Part shown: in pieces, positions 1 through 8,645 of the stretch
How positions within the stretch are numbered: position 1 is the first letter of the stretch
How the letters are laid out: the number at the start of each line of letters is the position of its first letter
Assembly (NCBI GenBank): GCA_039105265.1
Contig: JAPFFF010000004.1
Span: forward strand, 3,100,001 to 3,164,000
Direction: 5' to 3'
DNA from: Tritrichomonas musculus
Lineage: Eukaryota; Parabasalia; Tritrichomonadida; Tritrichomonadidae
DNA: 64,000 nucleotides
Notes under the pieces: model-generated
What the model saw: the letters and a program-made list of their open reading frames with translations, nothing else
What the model was told of the DNA's origin: nothing
Databases searched by the model: none
Program-made: the position numbers and the translations under genes

Positions 1-1008
1 AACTCCATCTCCATTATTTAGCATAACCGAGTAACAAAACATTGCACCTGCGTTTCCATTATCAGCAGCGCATTTAATATATTGTGCTGCACATACTTTA
101 TCAACTTGTTGTCCTTCACCTCTATATAGCATCATCCCATACGCATACATGGCTCCAGGGTGACCATAAATAGATGCCATTTTGAAATAATGAGCAGCTT
201 CTACCATATTTACTGCAACCCCTTCACCATTATGAACTTTTAGACCGTATTGATACATTGCATCAACATGCCCAGTATTTGCTGCTTTTTTATAATATCG
301 TGCTGCTTCTCCTTTATTCATTTCAACTAATTGGCCTGCATCACATAACATTCCATATTCATAAGATGATTCTTCATTTCCTAGATCAGCCGATTTTTTC
401 AAATAAAACAAGCCTTCTCTATCATTTCTTTCAATTCCATTTCCATTAAGCAACATACTTGCATAACAATACATCGCATTATCATTTCCTTTATCAGATG
501 CCATTTTAAGATATTCAGCAGCTTTTTTTTTATCCATTTGAATTCCTTCACCTCTAAACAACATCATCCCATAAGCAAACATAGATTTTACATTTCCCAT
601 ATTAGCACCATTTTTTAAATAATGAGCAGCTTCTATCATATTTATTTCAACACCATCTCCATTATGCAATTTACAACCATAACAATACATTGATTCAGCA
701 TTTCCATTATCAGCAGCTTGCTTAAAATAACGGGCTCCTTCTTGCTTATTTAATTGAATCCCATCTCCAATATCACACATAATGGCATATTCATAAGCTG
801 AATCAACATTTCCCAAATTTGCTGATTTCTTGAAATAATTAGCAGCTTGCTGCTTATTGACTCCAATTAATTTACCTTTTTTCATTAAGCTTCCCATCGA
901 ATACATTGCATACTGATCTCCATGATCTGCCATTAGCTTAATCCTTGGAATGAGATTTATACATTCTATTTCTTCTTGTTGTGTTAACTGTAAGCAGTCT
1001 TGGTTCAT
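1..1008 (-). CDS. Sel1-repeat (SLR) protein, partial
   Basis: The frame is open from the ATG at 1008 down to the window edge, giving 336 codons without a stop, so the C-terminus lies outside the window. After about 35 residues (start MNQDCLQLTQQEE) the protein is built from tandem units of about 36 residues with the Sel1/TPR-like pattern, for example GNAESMYCYGCKLHNGDGVE and GNDNAMYCYASMLLNGNGIE. At least eight units are visible. Sel1 repeats form alpha-helical solenoids that act as protein-protein adaptors, and trichomonads have many such genes, often joined to a kinase or other domain. No other domain is visible in this part, and none can be excluded in the missing part. The adjacent 1.5 kb upstream is non-coding and repeat-rich. 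The partner and pathway cannot be told. Confidence 0.85.
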   Translation of the reverse strand, partial: MNQDCLQLTQQEEIECINLIPRIKLMADHGDQYAMYSMGSLMKKGKLIGVNKQQAANYFKKSANLGNVDSAYEYAIMCDIGDGIQLNKQEGARYFKQAADNGNAESMYCYGCKLHNGDGVEINMIEAAHYLKNGANMGNVKSMFAYGMMLFRGEGIQMDKKKAAEYLKMASDKGNDNAMYCYASMLLNGNGIERNDREGLFYLKKSADLGNEESSYEYGMLCDAGQLVEMNKGEAARYYKKAANTGHVDAMYQYGLKVHNGEGVAVNMVEAAHYFKMASIYGHPGAMYAYGMMLYRGEGQQVDKVCAAQYIKCAADNGNAGAMFCYSVMLNNGDGV

Positions 1009-1163
1009 TTAATATATATATATTTTAATGGGGAAAACAAATTATAGATTTTGTGCCATAAATTTCCATTCTCAATATATTTTATATGCCATTTTCCAAT
1101 GGAAAATTTTTTTATCATAAAAAGTTTACGAATTTTCATTTATAAAATGTGGATGAAAAAATC

Positions 1164-1353
1164 GTAAATATCAGAATTGAATACACTTTTTGAGTTCCTC
1201 TCTCAAAAAGTGGGTTTCAAGACATTTTACGAATTTACCCATAACAACTTTTTGAGAGAGTAGCTCTCAAAAAGTGTGGAGATAAATTTGTAAATATCGG
1301 AATTGAATACACTTTTTGAGTTCCTCTCTCAAAAAGTGGGCTTCAAGATATTT
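1164..1353. repeat. 64-bp direct repeat with internal hairpins
   Basis: Two near-identical copies of a 64-bp segment lie at 1164-1227 and 1290-1353. Each contains an 11-bp inverted repeat, CACTTTTTGAG against CTCAAAAAGTG, around a short loop. Between the copies lies a further inverted repeat built on the same words (about 1246-1277). The segment could therefore fold into several stems. It is probably the worn remains of a mobile element, but no clear ends or target duplication are seen. Confidence 0.6.
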
Positions 1354-1805
1354 TTAAATTTCGTTTTGAATTAAAACTATAATCGTTTTGTTTGTAGATC
1401 ACAATGAAGTCATTGATTTTTGGTTCCTCTATTGTAAATATTTACAATAATTGTTGCCATTCTATATAAAATAAACTTTTTTTATGTATTCATTATTTAT
1501 ATATTAATAAGTAAGGAATTTAAAATAAGACTGTAAAGTCCTTGTGGTGCAATGAATAACATACATGACATTGAATCTCATCAGAGATATTTTTAGGTCT
1601 TTATCAAAACAAACTTTTTCTAAAGCTTTTTCTTTGAAATTGGAAAAATTTCACACTAATGAAATAATTCTAATTAGAATTTTCACTGAATTCTTTACAA
1701 ACAAATTTATTTACTAATTCATATGAAGCATATATAAATCCTTTTGCTGATGAGCACACCAAAATAATTAATTCATATCTAAAGTCAATGACTCATTGAG
1801 TCAAT

Positions 1806-1839
<34 letters not shown>

Positions 1840-1928
1840 TTTTTTTTACAATAGTGGAATAATTATTGTAAATATTTCAAGACATTTTTAAATTTCGTTT
1901 TGAATTAAAACTATAATCGTTTTGTTTG
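1342..1928. repeat. 53-bp direct repeats flanking a 481-bp AT-rich segment
   Basis: The 53-bp sequence at 1342-1394 recurs at 1876-1928 with one visible substitution (TTCAAGATATTT against TTCAAGACATTT). The 481 bp between them hold no convincing reading frame, only a poly-T tract at about 1809-1847 preceded by a palindromic CTCATTGAGTCAATGAG. The arrangement fits a segmental duplication or a small element with direct terminal repeats. I cannot decide which. Confidence 0.6.
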
Positions 1929-2008
1929 AAAACCGCCATATTAAGGTGATTTTTTTGGTTAATTTTCTTAACCGAGAAAGTCAAAATTCACCTTAATATG
2001 GCGGTTTT
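1929..2008. repeat. 80-bp foldback with perfect 21-bp arms
   Basis: The arms at 1929-1949 and 1988-2008 are perfect reverse complements over 21 bp (core ACCGCCATATTAAGGTGA) and enclose 38 bp that contain a second small stem, GGTTAA...TTAACC. It starts directly after the second 53-bp repeat. It could be a miniature inverted-repeat element or a structured RNA or DNA hairpin. The flanks show no exact target-site duplication. Confidence 0.7.
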
Positions 2009-2508
2009 TTTCTTTCCAAGAGTAGCTACTCATGGATAGAAAAAACATTCAAAAAGTGGTGTAGAAAAACGATTGTCCTATATTTATCTTTAAATATAAA
2101 TATTTTATCCTTTCAAATTTGAGAGCTCTTGCTCAGAGTATTGAGTTCGAAACTAAAACTCAATCCTTTTTTTATATAAATTATGTAATTACATTTCATT
2201 TCGGCCAATTTTACATTTTATTACGTCTTTTCATTGAATTTTATAAAATTCCAATTACGTCCGAAGGGTAAACATTGAAAATCAAACTGCAATCTTTTAT
2301 TGTGATATTCAGAAATTATACTTATATTAAACTATTTATGAAGATTAATAACATGTAAAAATTTCAAATAATAAATAAAACTAATGATAAATCTAATATT
2401 TCATTAGATAAATATATTTTAATTTTGGTGAAGTCAAGTGCATTTTTTTTTATGGGCTGAAATTATCATAAAATTCTTTTTACTTGTTGACAATTAAAAA
2501 CATACTCA

Positions 2509-3245
2509 ATGGAAGTATTTGAAATTTACAAAACTCTTCAGAATTTACTGATATCAATGAATGAAAATGTTGGAATCCATCACGTTTTAAATTATATTAT
2601 AAAAAAGAAATTATTAAAAGACGAATGTTATATATCTTCTACTCATTTAACTCATTTAATTACACTGCAATGATTATGTTGAACGATATTTATGACTCAA
2701 TTTCAATTAATGATTTTGGAATAAACGGTTTTACGCCTTTAGCCCATGCTGAATATCAAAATCGCTTTGAGTTCTTTGTTTATTTATTATCTATCGACGA
2801 AGTTGATTATACTATAAAATGCTTTGATAATAAAAGCATATTCTTTTTTGCAGTTGCGTATGACTTTCCTCAATATATTGATTATATAATAAAGAATAAA
2901 TTATATGCTCCAAGTGATCATTATTTATTCAGCATTTATCAACCATGGAAAGTCTTAATGCATTATAAAGAAATTGAAGAACAACAGAAGCCAAAAGAAA
3001 TTCCGATTGAATATCATGAAACAGTTGACGAAGATTTTGAAAAAGATTATATGATTAGAAAAAGATTTTATGAAGCCAAATTCAAAAAAATGAAAGGTAA
3101 AAAACACTATTCATTAAAAACAAATGAACGAATGGAAGTTTTTAATTATTCAATAAACAAAAGAAAGAAAAAAATTGTTAAAAACAATAAAAGACACCAA
3201 AATTTTTATTCAATACGAACATCCATTAAAGAACAAAATCAATGA
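2509..3245 (+). pseudogene. Small ankyrin-like protein gene, frame-disrupted
   Basis: An ATG at 2509 opens a 54-codon frame (MEVFEIYKTLQNLLISMNEN) that stops at 2671-2673. A second frame, formally open from an ATG at 2625 to 3245 (206 aa), takes over. The first frame reads like the start of trichomonad DUF3447/ankyrin proteins. The second carries an ankyrin-like piece (NGFTPLAHAEYQNRFEFFVY, then SIFFFAVAYDFPQYIDYIIK) and a very basic Lys/Arg-rich C-terminus. The change of frame near 2670-2695 suggests one gene broken by a small indel, or a sequencing error. Alternatively the 206-aa frame alone is a short gene. The protein is far shorter than its relatives in this window. Function unknown. Confidence 0.5.
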
Positions 3246-3274
3246 ATTTATTACAAATTATGTATTCTTTTTTT

Positions 3275-5335
3275 TTACTTTTCTTTTGGTTGAATCATTA
3301 CATTATTCAATAAAGCTGAATCTTCATTTTCTTTAGCTCTACTGTTCGCTTTCATGAAGTTTTGAAGGCCTTTTGATGCATACATTGGATGCACCACGCC
3401 ATCATTTCTCTCTTCATCTTCCATGTAGCACATAAACATCGAATCAATTGCATTTTCAATGACTCCAGTAAACACTCCTGTCGCGATGTATGAACAAATA
3501 AAAATCACAAATGCAGGAGCAACGAAAAACTGCAATTCTTCATTTGAATTCAATAGCCATGAGGAAACCGCCGTAACTGAAATTGAGATTAACAATCTTC
3601 CTACAAACAAAGTGAAAGTACCAACCCAATTTCCCATGGTTATATTCATTCTATTTCTCATAGTTAAATTGAATGTGTTTTTGGCTGCACTTAGAAAATT
3701 ATAACCATGAATTGCAACAGTTATGAAAGCATTTTTTGTCAAGTAAACAAGACCTTTCCTATAGCAATACATGCAGCAACAACAAGATTTCGATAAGCAT
3801 CGAGAACATCCTCTATTGTCTTTATGTATTTTCACATAAATGGCCTCAAAGAGTGATCGTATTGGATATACAAAATTAACTAAAATCGAACCAAATGCAA
3901 TTGTTCCAGTATGATATCTTATCATGCTGATGTAGCTTCTGCAAACCATGAAATTTGGAAGATTGAATCTATCTTCACTTTTTGTGAAATATATTTGTGA
4001 CATCACACATGAAATTGCCGTCTTTCCCAGATAAGAAATAAACAAAGAAACCCAAATCAAAGCCAAAATGAAGTAAAAAATGAAGAAATTGACATATTTT
4101 TCATATTTTCTTTCAATTTTGTCAACAACTGTGTTCGATTGCACTTCAAGGCTTCTTTGTGGAATGCCAGTTCCAAAGAGGACAATCATGCTAAAGATAA
4201 TCAACACCCACCAAGCAAACATCAACAAATAGTTAAAAACAGGAAAGACAAAAAGCGACGGTTTTTTACCGAAAAGTTTCGATGCATGGCTGATCACTTT
4301 AGTTGATTTAACAATTGCTGAAAACATACGGACAATTAGAACAATATAAGCAATATCAAAGAAAATCATTCCCCAGAATGTTATGTATAAGAATTTAGAA
4401 TTGAGCTCACCAAGGAAGTATCTAGTGATGTAATTTCCAATGAGTTTTCCATTATCTAAGTCAGCTCTCCATTGCTTATATAATGAATACGTTAAGAGTC
4501 CTAATGAAGCACCGGCTGCCAATACAGTCATCCACACAATGAAGCCAGTCCAGCACTGTAACAATGTCAGCCAAAAAATGGTCAATATAAAAGCAATGAT
4601 GACACATACAATGATCATCCAACGTGACTTGTAAATGTCTTCCAATGCTTGAATGAATGACGATAGACCTTTAAATGTGTCAGAAAACCATCCGAATTTA
4701 TGGACAATGTCTTTGACATCGTCAACAGTTGTGTCAAATGATCCGGCATTTGGAAAACATCGATCAATCACTTTACTCGTCGAATAAGGACAGAAAAAAC
4801 GGTTGGAATACGTTGCTGAATAATTCTCTATTGTTGCTAGAACTTGGACTTCGGTTTGGTTCTTCAATTTATATGTGTAACAAAGCTGATTCTTTTCAAA
4901 ACCTTTGTCAACTTTGGAAATACTTGTTTCTGAGTTGTTGAAATGAAATATTGTATTTGTGAATAATCCAATTGATGGACATTTCTCTACACAAACACTA
5001 CGAAAATAGCCTGGAGTGCCCGGTCGAATCCAAAAAAGATATTTTTTATTTGTAAGATCAGGGAGATCGTCACTATTTGGAACTTTTAATTTTCGATTAT
5101 CATATCCACACATGAGTCCTCTGTGATCAGTTGGAATGTATAAATATTTGTAATTGCTTTTGCTTAGTGCTACAAAAAAGAATGATAAATATGTGCAAAA
5201 GAATAAAATGAAAAATATTGTCATGCAAAAATCTGTGCATTTTCTTTGTGATTCATATCCATGAAAATTTTCATCGTATCTATATGGCTCACCAAATTCT
5301 ATTGATTCATAATCAGATGCATCAATAGTAATCAT
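3275..5335 (-). CDS. Choline-transporter-like (SLC44/CTL family) membrane protein
   Basis: The 686-aa protein has the family layout. A short cytoplasmic N-terminus leads to membrane segment 1 (about residues 33-58). Next comes a large extracellular loop beginning with the family hallmark TDHRGLMCG, which carries several Cys and NxS/T sites. About nine further hydrophobic segments follow (around 240-287, 315-335, 362-390, 417-440, 475-495, 575-597, 605-625). The conserved CTL core appears as LVNFVYPIRSLFEAIYV, a Cys-rich loop (SKSCCCCMYCYRKG) and KNAFITVAIHGYNFLSAAKN. Length matches the family's 650-720 aa. SLC44 proteins move choline or ethanolamine across plasma or organelle membranes and so supply phospholipid synthesis. 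The substrate here is inferred. The start ATG at 5335 gives a normal cytosolic N-terminus. Confidence 0.9.
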   Translation of the reverse strand: MITIDASDYESIEFGEPYRYDENFHGYESQRKCTDFCMTIFFILFFCTYLSFFFVALSKSNYKYLYIPTDHRGLMCGYDNRKLKVPNSDDLPDLTNKKYLFWIRPGTPGYFRSVCVEKCPSIGLFTNTIFHFNNSETSISKVDKGFEKNQLCYTYKLKNQTEVQVLATIENYSATYSNRFFCPYSTSKVIDRCFPNAGSFDTTVDDVKDIVHKFGWFSDTFKGLSSFIQALEDIYKSRWMIIVCVIIAFILTIFWLTLLQCWTGFIVWMTVLAAGASLGLLTYSLYKQWRADLDNGKLIGNYITRYFLGELNSKFLYITFWGMIFFDIAYIVLIVRMFSAIVKSTKVISHASKLFGKKPSLFVFPVFNYLLMFAWWVLIIFSMIVLFGTGIPQRSLEVQSNTVVDKIERKYEKYVNFFIFYFILALIWVSLFISYLGKTAISCVMSQIYFTKSEDRFNLPNFMVCRSYISMIRYHTGTIAFGSILVNFVYPIRSLFEAIYVKIHKDNRGCSRCLSKSCCCCMYCYRKGLVYLTKNAFITVAIHGYNFLSAAKNTFNLTMRNRMNITMGNWVGTFTLFVGRLLISISVTAVSSWLLNSNEELQFFVAPAFVIFICSYIATGVFTGVIENAIDSMFMCYMEDEERNDGVVHPMYASKGLQNFMKANSRAKENEDSALLNNVMIQPKEK

Positions 5336-5954
5336 AATAATAATAAAATAAATTTTTGCTCTTCATTGAATTTAAAATCTTAAAATTTCTTCTAAAATTG
5401 GAAAATTTTTGGACAATTTCGTTTTTTTTTTTTTTCCTTTTAGAAAGAATATTTTTTATATTTTTTTCTTTTTACAACATATCATTAATATTTAATAACA
5501 TCAATATTCATAAAATATCTCAATCTAGAAACTCTGCCCAATGATATAAATTTTTTCTGAGAAAAATCTATACAATAAAATTAACACATTTAGTTATCAT
5601 ATAATGTTTTTCAAAAGATCATATTTATATTTCTTATTTATATTGTTAATTAATCAAGATATTAGAATTATAACTTTCAATGATTATCTCAAAAAGTTGA
5701 CATTTCAATACTTTATAAAAAAGTATAGAATTTTCTAAAATGAATAAACCACAAAAATATTATTTTTATTTTTGTTGGTTGGATTATTTTGTTATAATTG
5801 AAAAAACTGAATTCAACCAAATAAAATAATTTTATACTTCACAAATATTAAATAAAAAAAAAACTCTATCTATAAAAATTCAAAAATGCATCTTTTTACA
5901 TATAATATTCAATGAAAACCTGAAAATAATATGATCAATAGTTTAATCCAATTT
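5336..5954. other. AT-rich intergenic spacer
   Basis: This stretch separates the SLC44-like gene from a surface-protein remnant. It contains homopolymeric A and T runs and no frame with coding character. I see no RNA gene or clear repeat in it. Confidence 0.6.
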
Positions 5955-6413
5955 CTAAAATTCATTAAAATCATCGTCAAATGGGTCATCAAAATTCATC
6001 AGAGAATTCAATGGATTTTGATGAACAGTTGAACTCAAAGAATCTTCATGAATTTCAATAGTTTCTTCAGAAATATCAATTACTTTGATGCTTCTTTGTT
6101 TCAATAAAAACAAACCAACAGCTACAATGACTGCAACTCCCCCTCCAACACCAATTCCAATCCAAATTTTGGTTCCAGTTTTCATTCCATTTTGAGAATT
6201 CTCAATTTTAATGTTGATCATGACGTCTGGCTTGTTTTCATTTGTTTGTGAATCTGAGAATTGACTTGATTTGGTGAACTGTTTTGAATTTGAAAATATT
6301 TTTGTGGACTGTTTTGAATTTGATGCTGGAATTAGAACTTCAAATTCTTTGAATTTAAAAAGTAACCATAAGTAATTGTTATTTTGGAATGAATGGAATG
6401 AAGTAAAAGCGAT
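5955..6413 (-). pseudogene. Stalk, membrane anchor and tail of a surface protein (5'-truncated)
   Basis: From an ATG at 6221 the frame codes for 88 aa: a short stem, a Gly/Val-rich membrane segment (TKIWIGIGVGGGVAVIVAVG), a basic stop-transfer (LLKQRS) and an acidic tail with NPLNSLMNFDDPFDDDFNEF. The same frame stays open upstream to 6413 without any ATG and reads as a Ser/Thr/Asn/Gln-rich stalk with a small repeat (SNSKQSTK, SNSKQFTK). Stalk, single anchor and NPL...DDPF...DDF tail are the C-terminal layout of trichomonad BspA-like and other surface proteins. The extracellular domain is missing, because a stop (6414-6416) and non-coding DNA precede. I read it as the 3' remnant of a larger surface-protein gene. 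A short expressed protein from 6221 is possible. Confidence 0.55.
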
Positions 6414-7016
6414 TTAGTTAATTTGGCACTATAAAAAAGTGGCCTATTCAATTAAAATTGCATCTTTTTTAAGGAAAAAAATCATTTTTTTTTGTTGAAT
6501 ATGAAATTAAATTCTCAAATAAATCTTGTCTGATTAATGAATGATTTTCGCAATCTCGTATTTTATCAAGAAAATGTTCTTCTTTGACTCATTCTATTTA
6601 TTTGTTGCTGATTCGACATTTTTGTATTGTTTTAAAAAATGAAAGGTATGTATCCGAATTCTATCGAGAAGCACTTTAATATATATATATGCAGGTGAAA
6701 TTTCAACTTGACTGTCTCGACCTGTACTTTTTAAAATTTCAATTTACAATTCAATCAAAAAGGCCCTGAATGATTAATCAATTTACATTGAAGGCATCGA
6801 TATATAATATAGTCAAGCATATGCTTGACTTATTTTAGGGTTATTTACATGATTTTATACTTCTGCTTATAAAATTAGATTGAGTCAACTATCATTCAAC
6901 ACAAAAGATAATATTAATAAAAAACTAACAAAATCATTTTTTTAAAAAAAAAATATTGAAGAGTTTTTATTTATATTTTCATTAATCATTTTTCAATATT
7001 ATTAAAAATCATTTTT
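6414..7016. other. Intergenic spacer with a 20-bp perfect palindrome
   Basis: No gene is seen. The perfect palindrome AGTCAAGCATATGCTTGACT lies at 6811-6830. A related CTTGACT word occurs about 110 bp before it (near 6706). The rest is AT-rich with a short TA run (6681-6691). Confidence 0.6.
6811..6830. repeat. 20-bp perfect palindrome
   Basis: AGTCAAGCATATGCTTGACT equals its own reverse complement. It lies about 190 bp downstream of the stop codon of the large surface-protein gene. It could be a protein-binding site or a cruciform-prone remnant. Nothing else in the sequence decides. Confidence 0.5.
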
Positions 7017-8645
7017 TTAGACGTCTCTGCAACATGTTTTCTTTCCAAGAACAACAAAACCAAATGCTATTAGTACAGCAGCAACAACACATCCAATTAC
7101 AATTCCTGCAATAGCTCCTCCGCTCAATTTCTTCTTTCCGGAAGGCTTTTCAGAAGGATGATCATCAGGCTTTTTATCTGTTGTCGATTCAGATGTGATT
7201 TCAGATGGTTGCTCGACAGTCTCTGCATCTGAAAGATCAGTTGTCTGCATTTCTTGAGATTCAACAGTTTGAGAAAGAGATTCATCACTCGATTCATCAT
7301 CTGGTTCTGGTTCAACATCGACAAAAGGCTCAGTTTTCACTTGATTTGTTGGGAAATATGAAGGCATTTCTTTCAATTCATTTCCATTTTCACCTTCTTT
7401 ATACACAACATCACCGATAAGGTTTTGATCAAAAGCATAACCAAAAGATCCATCAAATTTTGGATTTCCCTTTGATATTGATTCATGGATAACAAATTTA
7501 AGCTTTGATGGAGCATTCAATTTATTTTCATCACTCGGCAAGATATTAAAATCAACGACTTTATGCGATTCTTCTGAACCTTCAACTTTTATGCTCACTT
7601 TGTTTCCTTCTCCTTTCGCTAATAACAATCCTTTTGTTTCAACGTCCAAATGGAATAGGTACAAGATTATTTTATTATGAGAAGTAGTATCGATTTGGTA
7701 AGGCGTATTATTCTTCATGAGAGTTAATTTTTGGTTTTGTATTGTGATGTCTTGGTCTGGATCGATACTCGAAATTATGAGTTTTGGTGATTTGATTTTT
7801 TCAATTGTTGAAAAGTTCTCAACACTTGCTGTAAATAATGCATTTGAGATAGTAATGCTAGGCAACAATGTTGCATCCCCTATTGGATGAAAAATCATAT
7901 TACGAACACTTACTTTTGAGCTGTCTTTGGTTAAAATCATTCCTTTGACAAATAATGTTTTGGACACTTTTAATTCGTCTTTGAGATTTGATTGCTTAAT
8001 TTTAACGTTTCCATCAATATATAAATTAGTGAATGAATCAACTTTCAAATCCATTTCATATCTTCCATAAACAAAGCAATCAGGATTATTTGAATTAGAA
8101 TTGCCCATTGTTAAAGTATGAAATGATGTAAATTTGGGATTGTAATCAAGTGTCTTCTTATCAATGTGAATTGAATTTTCATTTGCATTAACAACCAAAC
8201 ATTGGAAATCAACTCTAACGTTTTCACAAGAAGTTATTTTATAAAAATCTACTTGGAATACATTAGTAGTATCTTCTGTGTCTTCATTAGGAAAAGCAAA
8301 AGTTATCAAATTAAATTCATCAGAATTGGATCCCAAGTCCTTTATAATTAAGTGCTTCTGTTGATACAAATCTGAATCCAATACAATGATTTCATTAAAT
8401 TTTTTGGAATAGGTTGAAGTTATTGGTTCTAGTTGAATTGAATTTACACCATAAATAACTGCAACTCCACTCTCAGGAGAATCATTTAATGATGATTTGT
8501 CAGGCACAGTTAAATGCTGAGACAAGTGCAAATTACAATTGAATTGAACGTCAATACTTTCATCTAATGTGATAGAATTTGCATATATGTCATATGTGAA
8601 TTTATACAATGTCTTTTCTGCTCCACTGAAATTCTTTAGTTCAAT
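7017..8645 (-). CDS. C-terminal half of a large surface protein (after an in-frame stop)
   Basis: This frame continues that of 8646-10052, separated only by a TAG at 8646-8648. Directly after the TAG it reads IELKNFSGAEKTLYKF without any ATG. The first formal start in it is a TTG at 8609, giving 530 aa. It holds a beta-rich ectodomain with repeated short strands and many Asn. A Ser/Thr/Glu/Asp/Pro-rich stalk follows (about residues 420-490 of the 530-aa frame). Then come the membrane segment GGAIAGIVIGCVVAAVLIAF and a very short tail ending KKTCCRDV. With the upstream half it makes a type I membrane protein of about 1010 residues. Without readthrough this half has no signal peptide and no start codon, so the gene is a nonsense-interrupted pseudogene, a case of readthrough, or an assembly error. 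Confidence 0.7.
   Translation of the reverse strand: MELKNFSGAEKTLYKFTYDIYANSITLDESIDVQFNCNLHLSQHLTVPDKSSLNDSPESGVAVIYGVNSIQLEPITSTYSKKFNEIIVLDSDLYQQKHLIIKDLGSNSDEFNLITFAFPNEDTEDTTNVFQVDFYKITSCENVRVDFQCLVVNANENSIHIDKKTLDYNPKFTSFHTLTMGNSNSNNPDCFVYGRYEMDLKVDSFTNLYIDGNVKIKQSNLKDELKVSKTLFVKGMILTKDSSKVSVRNMIFHPIGDATLLPSITISNALFTASVENFSTIEKIKSPKLIISSIDPDQDITIQNQKLTLMKNNTPYQIDTTSHNKIILYLFHLDVETKGLLLAKGEGNKVSIKVEGSEESHKVVDFNILPSDENKLNAPSKLKFVIHESISKGNPKFDGSFGYAFDQNLIGDVVYKEGENGNELKEMPSYFPTNQVKTEPFVDVEPEPDDESSDESLSQTVESQEMQTTDLSDAETVEQPSEITSESTTDKKPDDHPSEKPSGKKKLSGGAIAGIVIGCVVAAVLIAFGFVVLGKKTCCRDV

Noticed and set aside
258..449. Plus-strand open frame of 63 codons
   Set aside because: It lies opposite the Sel1-repeat coding frame and has a low-complexity Leu/His/Phe product; it is a shadow.
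1809..1847. Poly-T run as a retroelement tail
   Set aside because: No reverse-transcriptase remnant or target duplication adjoins it; homopolymer runs are common throughout this window.
2130..2160. GTTCGAAACTAAAACTC as a tRNA T-arm
   Set aside because: There is no matching acceptor or anticodon stem upstream.
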